DNA of 64,000 bases from Macrostomum hystrix (GCA_950097015.1 CATNEN010000004.1:248001-312000); one strand, 5' to 3'. Shown: positions 11,804 through 23,703, counted from the stretch's first letter. Notes: generated from the letters alone by a model not told the origin. Numbers and translations are program-made.

Positions 11804-13189
11804 CAGTTTGTGTGGAACGTCATCAAAACAAAGACTTCATCTAATTTTAGTGACTTTATTTTTCCTGTGCTTATTAACAAGTAACTACTGATGGAACAAT
11901 CGTAGAATAAATAGTACAATCAATGAAACAAAAGCTTTACGAACGAGGACCCACTTTTTGTAACACTAGAATTATTTATATAAAAAGTCACACAAATGTA
12001 TCGCCGCATATTGAATTGGATAGAGTTTTTACTAAGGAGCAGATCCATGTTACGATTTTTTTACATAATAGTCAGATATATTATAAACAAATTAGATAGC
12101 ATAATATTTGAATTGTAATTGAAATAACAAAAATGAAACACTGTAAGACAGAAGCAAGAACAAAAAAGCTTTCATATTTCATAAAAAAATTATGATCACT
12201 TAATTCTTTGAAAACCAGACCAGGTATGGAATGGTTATACAAAAAAGAGAAAAAAAATGCTAATGCATTTCAGTATAAATACCTATTTTAATACACCATT
12301 CAATTAAAATTTAAATACCCCATGACCTTTTGTTTTTTTTTCTTTCTTAAAGTCAATTAAAGGATAAGATTGCTCAATTCTTATATTTATTTTTATGTCT
12401 GCACGATTGAAATTTAAAGTCCTGTTAATAAAAAAAGAAATTCAAAGGTATTTTTTGCCATGAAGTTAAAAGAAAAAGCATTCTAGACTTCTATTAATTT
12501 CTCATCGAATACTCTCGATGCAGCATCGTGCACACACTTACTCAAAATAATTAATTTAAAGCAAAAGTTGTGTCTAAAGACCAAATGAAAAGCTTTGTCA
12601 TATATATCTTCTGTCCATAGCAGAAAACGATCTTTCATTTCTGAATTCGCACTTTGAACCTAAATCACCACATAGTTTCGAAGTTGAAAAAGACCAATAA
12701 CCATTGGTATTAAAGGACTTTTGGTAAACTTTAATCCTCTATCTTGTTAAAATAAAAACACTAGTGCATAATTCAAAGAGATCAGTATAGTTTTTGTTTC
12801 ACTATTAATTAGTAGCAAAAGTAGTTGTTATACTCGTTATGCTATTGCTTGAATTAAGCCGGTTTGCTAAATAATGGATACAGATGCTTTGAGGCTTTCC
12901 TGTAATCCTACTGTAATTTTCTGACTAAACAACGCTGAGCTGTATTGCAGTTTTTATTTTACAAATAGTTTAGAAAACTGAAGCGTGAAAATTATAAAGT
13001 CCATTAAATTTAAAAGAAAAAATCAATTGCGTGGACAAATAATTCTGCATGCAAAGTCTCGGTAAGAGCTAGTGTATACGTAAACTTTTTCCATCTGTTT
13101 CAGACTTCGTGGAGTGCATGGAGACTGCATATTGTAACTGAAAGAGACTAGCAAATAAGTATATGGTATATAGTATGGCCATAGAAATG
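11804..13189. other. AT-rich intergenic or intronic DNA, no gene seen
   Basis: About 1.4 kb of AT-rich sequence with short poly-A/T runs. No tandem array, RNA gene or supported coding frame was seen. Confidence 0.5.
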
Positions 13190-13505
13190 CAGTCACGAGG
13201 CAACTCTTGAGCCCAAATAAAAGAAAGGTGGTGATACTTTATTTATCACTCGTTGACTGAACGATTCAAAGTCAGTAGTCTTTGGTAGTGTAAGACGCTG
13301 GTTTGTCAGGTAGCACGCTCATAAAACGTGAAGAGCCATACTGACTCGCTAGCACTATATTTGGCAGCAACACTGGGGTGAGCGTACCCCCCAATCACGC
13401 CACGCAAGCACGCACGCCGGCGTGTACGCTCAACTCCCGGGCGCCTCGCAGTGTACACTGCGGGCCTTGAACTCTAAGCTGCTTACACTACTTTCCCCCC
13501 TAGAA
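13190..13505 (-). mobile_element. Candidate 3' LTR and polypurine tract of the decayed Gypsy element
   Basis: Read on the minus strand, downstream of the broken pol, a polypurine tract (taggggggaaag, about 13491-13502) is followed by TGTAAGC at 13487-13481, a typical LTR start. Within the next 300 bp lies an AATAAA signal (gataaataaagtatc, near 13235-13250). A perfect 16-bp palindrome, cgcagtgtacactgcg, sits at about 13447-13462. No second LTR was found at the other end of the element, so the boundaries, especially the far one near 13190, are tentative. Confidence 0.4.
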
Positions 13506-13591
13506 GCAGTTCAGGCAAGCAAAGCCGGACATATAAAAGTCAGCAGGCCGGCGTTCTCTCGCCGAGCGTCGGAGAGCAAGCCACAGGCTGC

Positions 13592-15400
13592 TCAGCGTCC
13601 CCGTGCAGCTGGCTGAGCTCGGCGCCCACAGCGAACTGGCTGCTGTCGCAGCTCAAAACGACCTGCTTGCTGAATTCGGGCAGCCGCAGCACCGGGGCAG
13701 TCGTCAACTTGTCCTTCAGCTCGTTGAACGCCCGCTCGTAGCCGCTGCTTTATCTGAAGTCTATCGCTGTCTGGCTGACGTCGTGCAGCACCCTCGCAGT
13801 CTGGCTGAAGTCCTGGATGAAGCGGCGACAGAAGCCCAGCATGCCGAGGAAACACTTCACCTCCTCTGCGGTCGTCGGACTGGACATGCTGCGGATGGCG
13901 TCCACCTTGCTCGGGTCCGGTGCGATGCCCTGCTCGCTGACCAGGTGCCCCAGGTACAGTACTGGCGGTGGCCGAAGACACTCTTCGCCCTGTGCAGCTT
14001 GAGCCCGGCGCCTCGAAGCCGCTGAAGGACCTGCGCTAGCCACGCCAGGTGCTCGTTGAAGGTTCTGCTGAAGACGATGATGTCGTCGATGTAGGTCAGC
14101 ACCACCTCCCAGGACAAGCCGGACATGACGAGCTCCATAATGCGCTGAAATATCGCTGGGGCGTTGCACATCCCGAAGCCCATCTTGCGAAACTGCATCA
14201 GGACGCGGGTGGAGTAGAAGGCATCTTTGGCCGGTCTTCCTCCGCCACCTCCACCTGGTGATAACTCTGCTGGCAATCTATGGTGGAGAACCAGGAACAG
14301 CCGACTAGTGCGTCCATGGCTTGCTGCAGATGCGGCAACGGGTAGGCGTCCTTGACGGTGCAGGCGTTCAGCTGTCGCCAGTCGGTGCAGAGCCTGATGT
14401 CGCCGTTCTTCTTGCGCACCACCAGGAGGTTGCTGGCCCAAGGAGACATGGACGGCTTGATGATGCCGCTGTCCAGCATCTGGCCGATCTTGTCCACCTG
14501 GTCCCGCATGGACAAAGGCAGTCGTCGCTGAACATGCCTGCGCGGCCGCGTTCCGGGCTCCAGTTCTATCCTGTGCTGCAGCAGCTCCGTCGTGCCCAGG
14601 TCGTACTCGTGCCTTGCGAAAAGGTCCTCGTTCTGCTCCAGCAGCTGGCGCAGCCTCTCCGCATCCGCCTCGGTAAGCTCCGGGTTGATGTTCCAGCCGA
14701 GGGGTCCTCCTGGAGATTGTCGCTCCTCCCCCCGGCCATCGCACCCTCGAACGTCCCGACGGCTTTATTGGCGTACAGCAGCACGGGCTCCTCGGCCAGG
14801 TTGCACATCTTGAGGGGATTCGGCCGTCGTCCGAGATAGTCAGCACGCACGCCGAAAGCACCGCCGTGGATGCTTGGCACCAGGCAGCAACTGGCCCGCG
14901 GCTGCTCGCTGCTGAAAGCCACCGTATCGCTGTCAAACCGGACGACGCCTTCCTTCATGTCGATGGTCACCGTCTGCGACACCCGGCCGATAAAGTCCAT
15001 GTCGAGGATCAGTCTAGGTCTAAAACTGCGCCGCGCTCGAATCGCTCTGCCGATCGCAACCTCCGCCGTCGTCAGGCCAAGGCAGCGCAGCCGCGAGCCG
15101 TCGACAGAGGTCGGCATGACGCTGATGTCCTTGCAGTCGAGCTGGCAGTCAAGCTTGTCGTACAGCGACTTGTCCAGCAGGGCGGGCGAGCTGTGCCTGC
15201 CGAACCGCACTGGCACGAAGATGGACGACGCGGATCTGTGGGCCCCTTGAGAGGGGGTCGGCGCTGGCCCCAGGCTGCCGACCCTCAGCAGTTTCCCCGC
15301 GGCTGAGCAGCTGGTGTCGGGCAGACCGCCGCCATGCGCCCCTTTGACGGCCTTCCTTGCCTGCGGCTCCCGTTCGCACGCCTGCAGCCAGCTGTTAAAC
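13592..15400 (-). pseudogene. Gypsy/Ty3 LTR-retrotransposon pol remnant (protease, RT, partial RNase H)
   Basis: On the minus strand the domains follow in order but in shifting frames. A protease-like region is near 15210-14900 (ALLDKSLYDKL, RLILDMDFIG). RT spans 14515-13860 (IIKPSMSPWASNLLVVRKKNG, LCTDWRQLNA, FSTIDCQQSYHQ, GMCNAPAIFQRIM, and the catalytic YIDDIIVFS). The connection region (LGHLVSEQGI, FLGMLGFCRRFI) and the start of RNase H (VVLSCDSSQFAVGAELS) lie near 14000-13620. At least three frameshifts separate these blocks. There is no integrase: RNase H stops about 120 bp before the polypurine tract and LTR-like end. No gag or 5' LTR was recognised on the right. A dead, 5'-truncated copy. 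Confidence 0.85.
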
Positions 15401-15601
15401 CTGCTGCTTCAGACGGCTGATGCCGTGAAAAGTGGTAAGTGGTATCAAAACCAGTGCCTCAGCCAACATACCATCGATTCCGTTGTACAGTCCGTAACGG
15501 TGGGACTGCCAAAGCATACTGATGGTCGCTACACGAACCAGACGATGCGAAACTTTGTCGGATTTGTGTTTCATTTCTAAATATAGATTTCGCTGGGCTC
15601 G

Positions 15602-15639
15602 AAATCGGGGCCCATTAAATATTTAATGGTCCCCGATTT
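15602..15639. repeat. 38-bp near-perfect palindrome
   Basis: Two 19-bp arms (aaatcggggcccattaaat and its complement) meet with no spacer and one mismatch, giving a potential hairpin or cruciform. It lies about 200 bp from the end of the Gypsy remnant. It could be a transcription-factor site, a terminator-like hairpin or the collapsed ends of a MITE; nothing decides between these. Confidence 0.7.
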
Positions 15640-17250
15640 GAGGACCATTAAGTGAAAAGTACAAAAAATAGATTCCAGGAAGGCAGAATCCAGACATACT
15701 CATAGGCAATCACTTCCCCCATTTCGAAAGAGCCCAATAAATGTACTTTCTTTGCGTTGGAGGATTTTAAACTCACATATACTACACATACTCGTATAAC
15801 GTAAGCCTGGATAACATGTGTGACCGTGGCCACACACGATGGCTAAATTCCAGGAGGCTGGACCGAACGATGCCCATAAAGGGAAATAAAATGTAGTGTA
15901 GTCGCCACATTCAGAAGCGGCCGGGCTGTGGGCCTGGTCACATGACAACATGACACTCAAAAACACATTGTCTTGGTTTGCAGTAGTGAATAGTGAATCT
16001 TGCTATTTTTTGGCAATTTCTCCTGTGGCATTTGACACAGCCGATGATGTAGGTCATCTGTGGTGTAGGTCTGTAGGCTTGGGTTAGAATTTTACACGCC
16101 AAAGTTTCACTCACATAAAATTACAGGGAATTTTTACAGGCACTATTTTACAGTCCACTGTAAAGATCAATTCATTACTTCCACCTTTGTCGTTCGACTA
16201 GAAACGAGTCAAAAATAAGTATCTTTTAAAGTTGGATAGGATTTAATAAATTGCGATAGGCTTTTTATCAGGAGGACGTGGTTTTTTCAGAATTTCGATG
16301 CGAAAAAAACGCGTACCATACTACTGCCGCTGGCAGCAGTAGTAGACAGCAGTAGTAAGTGTAGCGAGTGCATCTACACCAGATTCCCCTGGTGTCGAGC
16401 TGGCATTCTTCTTTGCCCAGTTCAAGCGACGCTTAAATATAAATATAAATATAAATATAAAAGGTGAAGTTTTCTTTAACAGCACCCTATACTACTTGGG
16501 GAAGTTGGGCAGTAGTAAACTCAAAGTAGATCCGTAAAAGTAGATCTCATGTACTATAGAGAGGGACTGAGGGGGCGATATTTGAGGCCAGCATTGAGGC
16601 TCAGGGTGAGATTTTGGTGAGTTGTGAGATTCAGGGAGAGGTTCAGGGTGTTGAAGACTGGGGAGATGGTGATTTGGGTGGGAAGAAGGCCGGAGTGGAG
16701 CCAGCCAATGGAAGGGCGACCCCTGACACCCACCTCACCTCCAAAAGCCACATCCTAATCACCTAGTAGTCTGATCTTAACATTTATAAAAGAAATTGAA
16801 ATTGTAAAATTATTTTTTCCCAGAAACATGTAATAGTCTACTCACAGAGGCTTGCAATAATCATTTCAGCGTAAATGTTTTGCATTGGATAAGTTGCTCG
16901 CAAAATGTTTACTTATGCATCATTTTAAGTTTAAGTTTTCTTTGTTTTAACGCAGCTTTTTTTCTTCATAAAAACCTTAAAATCCATCGCACACGCTTCA
17001 TTTATGCGAATATTATAGGAAAAACGGGTGATAAAAATATATATTGATCATGGTGCAAGACAGAATCGTTTTATTAATCCTATAAAATAGCTTGCGATGC
17101 AATTTTATATAGCAAGAAGACAGCCCCGATAAAAAATTGGACCGCATTAGGAAACACATAAAAGTTTTTATTGCAGCTACGACTATCATTCAGCAGGGGC
17201 ATTTGCCAGCTCTAAAGTACAACTTGTACTGGCCAAACTACTCGGAAAAG
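15640..17250. other. Intergenic DNA between Gypsy remnant and GPCR
   Basis: No supported coding frame. Minor items: a small inverted repeat of tactactgc around 16318-16345, and a short run of aaatat units at 16436-16462. Confidence 0.5.
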
Positions 17251-17257
17251 TAGAGAT

Positions 17258-17700
17258 AGTGTCTACCGTCTGATGAATGGTGTCTACTGTCTGATGAATG
17301 GTGTCTACTGTCTGATGAATGGTGTCTACTGTCTGATGAATGGTGTCTACTGTCTGATGAATGGTGTCTACTGTCTGATGAAAGGTGTCTACTGTCTGAT
17401 GAATGGTGTCTACTGTCTGATGAATGGTGTCTACTGTCTGATGAATGGTGTCTACTGTCTGATGAATGGTGTCTACTGTCTGATGAAAGGGGTCTACTGT
17501 CTGATGAAAGGTGTCTACTGTCTGATGAATAGTGTCTACTGTCTGATGAAAGGTATCTACTGTCTGATGAATAGTGTCTACTGTCTGATGAATAGTGTCT
17601 ACTGTCTGATGAATAGTGTCTACTGTCTGATGAATAGTGTCTACTGTCTGATGAATAGTGTCTACTGTCTGATGAATAGCGTCTACTGTCTGATGAATGG
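17258..17700. repeat. 21-bp minisatellite downstream of the GPCR
   Basis: About twenty-one copies of a 21-bp unit (tgtctactgtctgatgaatg plus g). Variant copies (gaaagg, gaatag) cluster toward the right end. Because 21 is divisible by three, one frame reads as a seven-residue repeat (MNGVYCL); no start context or neighbour supports translation. Confidence 0.95.
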
Positions 17701-17784
17701 ATCAGTCAGTCAGTCAGTCAGTCAGTCAGTCAGTCAGTCAGTCAGTCAGTCAGTCAGTCAGTCAGTCAGTCAGTCAGTCAGTCA
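17701..17784. repeat. (CAGT)n microsatellite
   Basis: About twenty uninterrupted tetranucleotide copies directly abut the 21-bp array and end about 70 bp from the GPCR stop codon, so the tract probably lies in or next to the GPCR 3' UTR. Perfect copies suggest recent or ongoing slippage. Confidence 0.95.
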
Positions 17785-17852
17785 CGCAATCTCTACAGCA
17801 GAAGACACGTCGTTGCCGGCTCAAGCAGAAATTTCTCTTCTGCATCTGACCG

Positions 17853-18985
17853 TCATTTAGTGGCACTTGCACTTTGGGCAGCTCCGCCGCCGCCGCCTGC
17901 GCCGGTGCCGCCACAGCTTCGACTAGCGGCAGTCCGACCAGTTGTCGCTGGTTGACGCCCCATTAGCCGCAGGCAGGCAGTCCGGATCTCTGTGTTCATA
18001 GCTCCGAAGATGATGGGGTTGGCGCAGGAGGCGAGGGCGTACATCAGGGTGACGGCCACGTAGGCGTTCGGGCTGAGCTGGTTGTTGGAGTCAAGCATGC
18101 GCAGGCAGCCGTAGGGCAGGAAGCCGATGAGGAACATGGCGAACACGGCGCCGAACATCTTGGTGATCTGCAGCTCGCGCTTCAGCAGCAGCCGGTCGGC
18201 AATGGTGGACCGGACTCCAGTCCGGTGGACGAACACGAATATCAGGGCGAAGCAGACGAGAACGATGAGGCAGGGCAGCAGCTGGGTGAGCAGTACAACA
18301 ATTCCGATTCGCGACTTGTGCTCGCCAGTGTAGATGCAGCGGAGCATTTTCACCTGTGTGGGTTGCGTACTCAGTAACTTAGGAAAATGACCTTGGCGCG
18401 AGAGGCAATCACGATAGACTGCTCTGCCACTCATCCCTCCCCCAAAGTACACCGATAGACAACCAGTCCTACCTGATAGGTGGTCATGTTGAACCAACGT
18501 CCACCATTGAACAGCGGGTGCGTCAGACTGAGCATCGCAGCAAACAGTCTGGTGCCAACTAGCATACACACGGAGTACAGGCCTTTGTGCATGCCCAGGT
18601 AGGCATTGCGATGCACCACCACAATGTACCGATGCAGACCAATCAGGGCGTGGTGCCACAGGGACACGCAAATCAGAAGCATGTTCAGTTCGGGCATGAG
18701 CTCGCATAGCAACCCTCCGAGCACCCACCCGTGAGCCAGGTAGGACACGGCCACCATGCTCTGATTGGCCAGCAGGTTTAGCAGGTCGTTGATGCACAGG
18801 CTGGTGATGAACAGGTTGATAAGGTTGCCGCGCATGTCTCTCCGGCCGAGGATCACCAGCACAATGAGCATGTTGCCAGCCAGTCCCAGCACTAGACAGG
18901 TGAGCATGGCAACACCGGCTGGCAGGGTGAAGCTCCGGTCTGGGGAGGCAGTGGGGCTGCCATTCAAACTCATTGAGTCGTTCAT
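17853..18985 (-). CDS. Rhodopsin-class G protein-coupled receptor, two exons
   Basis: Seven-TM plasma-membrane receptor of about 337 residues. Exon 1 is 18985-18473 (171 codons, donor GTAGGA) and exon 2 is 18353-17853 (166 codons plus TGA; acceptor cacacag), joined in phase 0 as TTYQ/VKML. Class A marks: TM1 GLAGNMLIVLVI, TM2 with ND (LCINDLLNLL), the TM3 cysteine in GGLLCELMPEL, HRY in place of DRY (GLHRYIVVV), an ECL2 cysteine (MLRCIYTG), TM6 FLIGFLPYG, and TM7 CANPIIF in place of NPxxY. The C-tail is short and Gly/Ala/Ser-rich. The N-terminus has one possible N-glycosylation site (NDS). The HRY motif and loop pattern recall the moody/Tre1/melatonin-like group, but the ligand cannot be named. 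On the minus strand a strong pyrimidine tract and cag lie 17 nt before the ATG (19003-19005). Confidence 0.88.
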
Positions 18986-19366
18986 GGCTTTGAGATTATC
19001 GGCTGATTGGAGAGGAAACTCGACTGGACAGTTTGCATTCTGACACTCGGCTGCACATTTGTAGCTTTAAACTGTCTGGTCTGACATCGTGGCTTCCTCG
19101 GTAGCGCATTCGCAAGGGATCTGCCAGCCAATGGGAGTGCATCCAACGCCAGTGCTGAACTGGTTAGGAAATCACAGTCACGAATTCGAGCTGGGGAATA
19201 GGCTGGCAATAGCCTACAATGAGGTGAGCACTTTGTGTGAAGATTTCTTGGATCACTGAAAGTAAACAAGTGAGCGATTATCAGGGTGAGATAGATGAAA
19301 GTTGAGCTTTTTAAACTATTAAGACTATAATGGTTGAGTAAAGGGTCGAATTTAAAAATCCTAAAG

Positions 19367-20165
19367 ATCAGTAAAGAGTGAGATTATCAATGTGTGAGAT
19401 CAGTAAAGAGTGAGATTATCAATATGTGAGATCAGTAAAGAGTGAGATTATCAATGTGTGAGATCTGTAAAGAGTGAGATTATCAATGTGTGAGATCAGT
19501 AAAGAGTGAGATTATCAATCTTTGAGATCAGTAAAGAGTGAGATTATCAATCTTTGAGATCAGTAAAGAGTGAGATTATCAATCTTTGAGATCAGTAAAG
19601 AGTGAGATTATCAATCTTTGAGATCAGTAAAGAGTGAGATTATAAATCTTTGAGATCAGTAAAGAGTGAGATTATCAATCTTTGAGATCAGTAAAGAGTG
19701 AGATTATCAATCTTTGAGATCAGTAAAGAGTGAGATTATCAATCTTTGAGATCAGTAAAGAGTGAGATTATAAATCTTTGAGATCAGTAAAGAGTGAGAT
19801 TATCAATCTTTGAGATCAGTAAAGAGTGAGATTATCAATCTTTGAGATCAGTAAAGAGTGAGATTATCAATCTTTGAGATCAGTAAAGAGTGAGATTATC
19901 AATCTTTGAGATCAGTAAAGAGTGAGATTATCAATATGTGAGATCAGTAAAGAGTGAGATTATCAATGTGTGAGATCAGTAAAGAGTGAGATTATCAATC
20001 TTTGAGATCAGTAAAGAGTGAGATTATCAATGTGTGAGATCAGTAAAGAGTGAGATTATCAATGTGTGAGATCAGTAAAGAGTGAGATTATCAATCTTTG
20101 AGATCAGTAAAGAGTGAGATTATCAATGTGTGAGATCAGTAAAGGATGTGATTATCAATGTGTAG
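19367..20165. repeat. 32-bp minisatellite
   Basis: About twenty-five copies of a 32-bp unit containing atcagtaaagagtgagatta then tcaatctttgag or tcaatgtgtgag. The two variants of the last third are interspersed: the gtgtg form dominates both edges and the cttt form the middle, as expected if the middle was amplified later. Confidence 0.95.
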
Positions 20166-20639
20166 GATCGGCGAATTTCTCCAATTTCACAGTTCAAGCC
20201 AGAATATTATGCGCAGCTCAACAACAGTACGATAGTCAGTTAGCATTCAGTCGCTGCCAAAAAGGATTTCCCCCTGGGTATTAAAACAGGCGGCTAAATG
20301 GCTTGATAGTCCTACTGTTAAACCGGACATTGTTTGCACCCTGCGAACGCCTCTTCGCTTAGCTGATCCCAGCGCGATATTTCGAGGGCAAAAAATTGGG
20401 AATAAAATCTGCTAATTTCTCTTGGGGGTAGGAAATAAAGTTTTTTTACAATCAGAGACAGAGCCGGACCACTTTGCACCACCAAATCGGTTGCCCGGAA
20501 GCTAACTGAGAAATACTAAATCCCATTGCTCTCAGTCCTGCAGTGTGGCTGCTGTAGCGAGACCAGCAGTTGAAATTTCTGTCGCCTTCTCGGCCACTCG
20601 TGTGTGCTGCATGTAAGGAATGGGACTGGATCCAAGAGA
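20166..20639. other. Unassigned spacer
   Basis: About 470 bp of unique sequence between two arrays. No coding frame or RNA gene was recognised. Confidence 0.5.
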
Positions 20640-21240
20640 TCCACTGAGATTATCGAGTGTTATAACTGCAAAGTATATAGCAGGGGAGATGTTTGAGGGG
20701 AAATTCTCGATGGAGATTATCGATACAAACTATCGAGTGGATTGTTGAGAGAGATGATCGAAATGGATTATCTAGAAGTACGAGTATTATCGAGAGAGAT
20801 TATCGAAGGAATTATCGAGTGGATTATTGAGAGAGATTATCGAAGGAATTATCGAGTGGATTATTAGGAGAGATTATCGAAAGGGATTATCTAGAAGTAC
20901 GAGTATTATCGAGAGAGATTATCGAAAGGGATTATCTAGAAGTACGAGTATTATCGAGAGAGATTATCGAAGGAACTATCGAGTGGATTGTTGAGAGAGA
21001 TTATCGAAAGGGATTATCTAGAAGTACGAGTAATATCGAGAGAGATTATCTAAGGGATTATCGAGTGGATTATTGAGAGAGATTGTCGAAAGGGATTATC
21101 TAGAAGTATTATCGAGAGAGATTATCAACGGGTTTTCCGGGTGGATTTTCGATGGGGACAACGCTCGAATCAAAAGGGATCATTGAAGGAGATTACTGAA
21201 TAAATTTATCGATGGAGATTATCAATTAGAAGAGATACTC
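20640..21240. repeat. Degenerate GATTATCGA-type repeat field
   Basis: Imperfect copies of short words (gagattatcgaaaggg, attatcgagtggatt, tctagaagtacgagtatt) repeat with a compound period of roughly 60-110 bp. Copies differ by substitutions and indels, so this is an older array than the others in the window. Confidence 0.85.
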
Positions 21241-21840
21241 CTAATTATGCTTTCTCAGGTAGTGAAATGAAAAAATGTTGTAAATCCTAGTGACCAGATA
21301 TATTTTTAGCTATAAGAAAAATTGAAAACTAGAAAATGAAATTCTACTTATAACAAAAAGCAGGCTTTGTTTAAAAAAATGAAAAAGATGCGATACTGAC
21401 ATTCCTTTCACCGATACATAAAGTTAACTAAGTCATCGCTAAATCAGTTTCACCTGAATGCCAGGTAGGTTGCAAACTTATTATTAACATTAGTAATATA
21501 TTTCTTCTGCTAGGCACTGTGGGATTATATCTGTGGCCTGCACAGATTCCAATCCCAGACTTATGAGATTCTGCCTTCGTTAATTCGTGTCTTTCTTTGT
21601 CCACAAACAGTGCAAGCAACAGCTTTCTTGCATTTCTTCATCAAGCAATGTCGCGCTCTTTCAGGCCTGAGACTCATTAGGAATGTTTTGTCTTCTCTCT
21701 ACTCCGATTTCACATTTGCAACTAAATCTCATTTCTTTTCTCATTTGCCTTTACTGTTTCTTAAAGACCTTTGTGCTTCTCTTTCCCGTCTTCCTCCTCT
21801 CATCATGCTCAGAGATTGGTGCTCCCGCTCTCCCATCTCC
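21241..21840. other. Unique spacer before the 21-bp CT-rich array
   Basis: AT-rich then CT-rich sequence with no recognisable gene. Long open frames that begin here are extensions of the adjoining array. Confidence 0.5.
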
Positions 21841-21844
21841 CAAT

Positions 21845-22700
21845 CCCTTCTTCGTCTCCCCATCTGCATCTCCTCTCACCCCATCTGCATCTCCTCTCAA
21901 CCCATCTGCATCTCCTCTCTCCCCATCTGCATCTCCTCTCTCCCCATCTGCATCTCCTCTCACCCCATTTGCATCTCCTCTCACCCCATTTGCATCTCCT
22001 CTCACCCCATCTGCATCTCCTCTCACCCCATTTGCATCTCCTCTCACCCCATTTGCATCTCCTCTCACCCCATTTGCATCTCCTCTCAACCCATTTGCAT
22101 CTCCTCTCACCCCATTTGCATCTCCTCTCACCCCATTTGCATCTCCTCTCACCCCATTTGCATCTCCTCTCACCCCATCTGCATCTCCTCTCACCCCATT
22201 TGCATCTCCTCTCACCCCATTTGCATCTCCTCTCACCCCATTTGCATCTCCTCTCAACCCATTTGCATCTCCTCTCACCCCATTTGCATCTCCTCTCACC
22301 CCATTTGCATCTCCTCTCACCCCATTTGCATCTCCTCTCACCTTATCTGCATCTCCTCTCACCTTATCTGCATCTCCTCTCACCCCATTTGCATCTCCTC
22401 TCACCCCATTTGCATCTCCTCTCACCTTATCTGCATCTCCTCTCAACCCATCTGCATCTCCTCTCCCCCTATTTGCATCTCCTCTCACCTTATCTGCATC
22501 TCCTCTCACCTCATCTGCATCTCCTCTCCCCCCATCTGCATCTCCTCTCAACCCATCTGCATCTCCTCTCCCCCTATTTGCATCTCCTCTCACCTTATCT
22601 GCATCTCCTCTCACCCCATCTGCATCTCCTCTCCCCCATCTGCATTTCCTCTCATCTTATCTGCATCTCCTCTCTCCCCATCTGCATCCCCTGTTGCCTC
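21845..22700. repeat. 21-bp CT-rich minisatellite
   Basis: About forty copies of a 21-bp unit (catctcctctcaccccattt plus g), with variants ccatctg, caaccc and ccttat. The plus strand is nearly all pyrimidine with single g and a bases. All six frames are largely open, giving 280-400-codon shadows on both strands. No supporting start, splice or homology evidence exists. Confidence 0.95.
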
Positions 22701-23271
22701 CCTTAAAGCCTGTTCATTCGATGAAGAGCCAATGGACCCAGTCCATAGTTTTCGCTCAGTCCCCAGACAGGAGAGAAGCTGTTATTGCTGTTTGGCCACA
22801 TCCGGCATCGCCCGCTGTCTGCCGCGCAACCTTCAATTTGCATAGCATCCGGCTATGCAGCCTTGAGCAAATAATTTAGCATTTCAAAATAAGCCTTTGA
22901 AGCTGGCCTTCTAAATTGGATAAAAAATATTTGTTCAGCTGCCCAGCTACGGTCAGCCTTGCAATGCCCAAATCTTGGAAGCCCGCCCGCGAATGTCAGA
23001 GGACCAATTAATCTGACATCTCCCATGCGTGCGCCGAGGGGCAAACCGATTTGCCTGGGCACTTAATCTAATAGAATGCTTCACACTTCCCCCACAGAAC
23101 ACCTACCAACCTAGGCATCTCTAGTGTTATCCCTCCTAAACTTTTCCTCCCGCTGTTGTGTTCCCTAGAACTCCCATCCAGCTGACAGACTCAAGCTGCC
23201 ATTAGAAATTACTATTTTAATTAGAAAGCCACAGTTAGCATATGAATGACTGCCATTCTCAACTTTAACCA
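22701..23271. other. Unique spacer
   Basis: About 570 bp with no recognisable gene, RNA or repeat between two pyrimidine-rich arrays. Confidence 0.5.
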
Positions 23272-23703
23272 ATGGCTCCACCTCTGCCACTCTCCCTACT
23301 CACTCCATTCTACCCACACCCACTCTCTCTACTCTACTCTCCTTCTCTCCCACTCTCCCACTTTCCCCCTTCTACCCACACCCACTCTCTCAATCTCTCT
23401 CTCTGTCACTCTCAATCTCTCACTCTCTCACTTCAACTCTCCCACCCTCCCACTCTCCCACTCTCCCACACTCCCACTCTCTCTACTCTCCCACTCTCTC
23501 TACTCTCCCACTCTCTCTACTCTCCCACTCTCTCTACTCTCCTACTCTCTGTACTCTCCCACTCTCTCTACTCTGCCACTCTCTCTACTCTCCCACTCTC
23601 TCTACTCTCCCACTCTCTCTACTCTCCCACTCTCTCTACTCTCCCACTCTCTCTACTCTCCCACTCTCTCTACTCTCCCACTCTCTCTACTCTCCCACTC
23701 TCC
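23272..23703. repeat. 17-bp CT-rich minisatellite, left half
   Basis: Irregular CT-rich sequence becomes a regular 17-bp array (tctactctcccactctc) from about 23460. The array is cut at 23703 by the LINE and resumes with the same unit at 29887, so the two pieces were one array before insertion. Confidence 0.93.
23692..23703. repeat. LINE-A target-site duplication, left copy
   Basis: The 12 bp ctcccactctcc at 23692-23703 matches 29887-29898 on the other side of the element. The target is a tandem repeat, so chance agreement is easy; the same 12-bp length at the second LINE supports it. Confidence 0.6.

Noticed and set aside
13750-15250. Plus-strand frames of 120-170 codons opposite the Gypsy remnant
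   Set aside because: Antisense shadows of GC-rich pol sequence; the minus strand has the conserved RT motifs.
21610-22879. Long open frames (about 290-410 codons) on both strands across the CT-rich 21-bp array
   Set aside because: Stop-free because of composition; equally open in most frames, which real genes are not.
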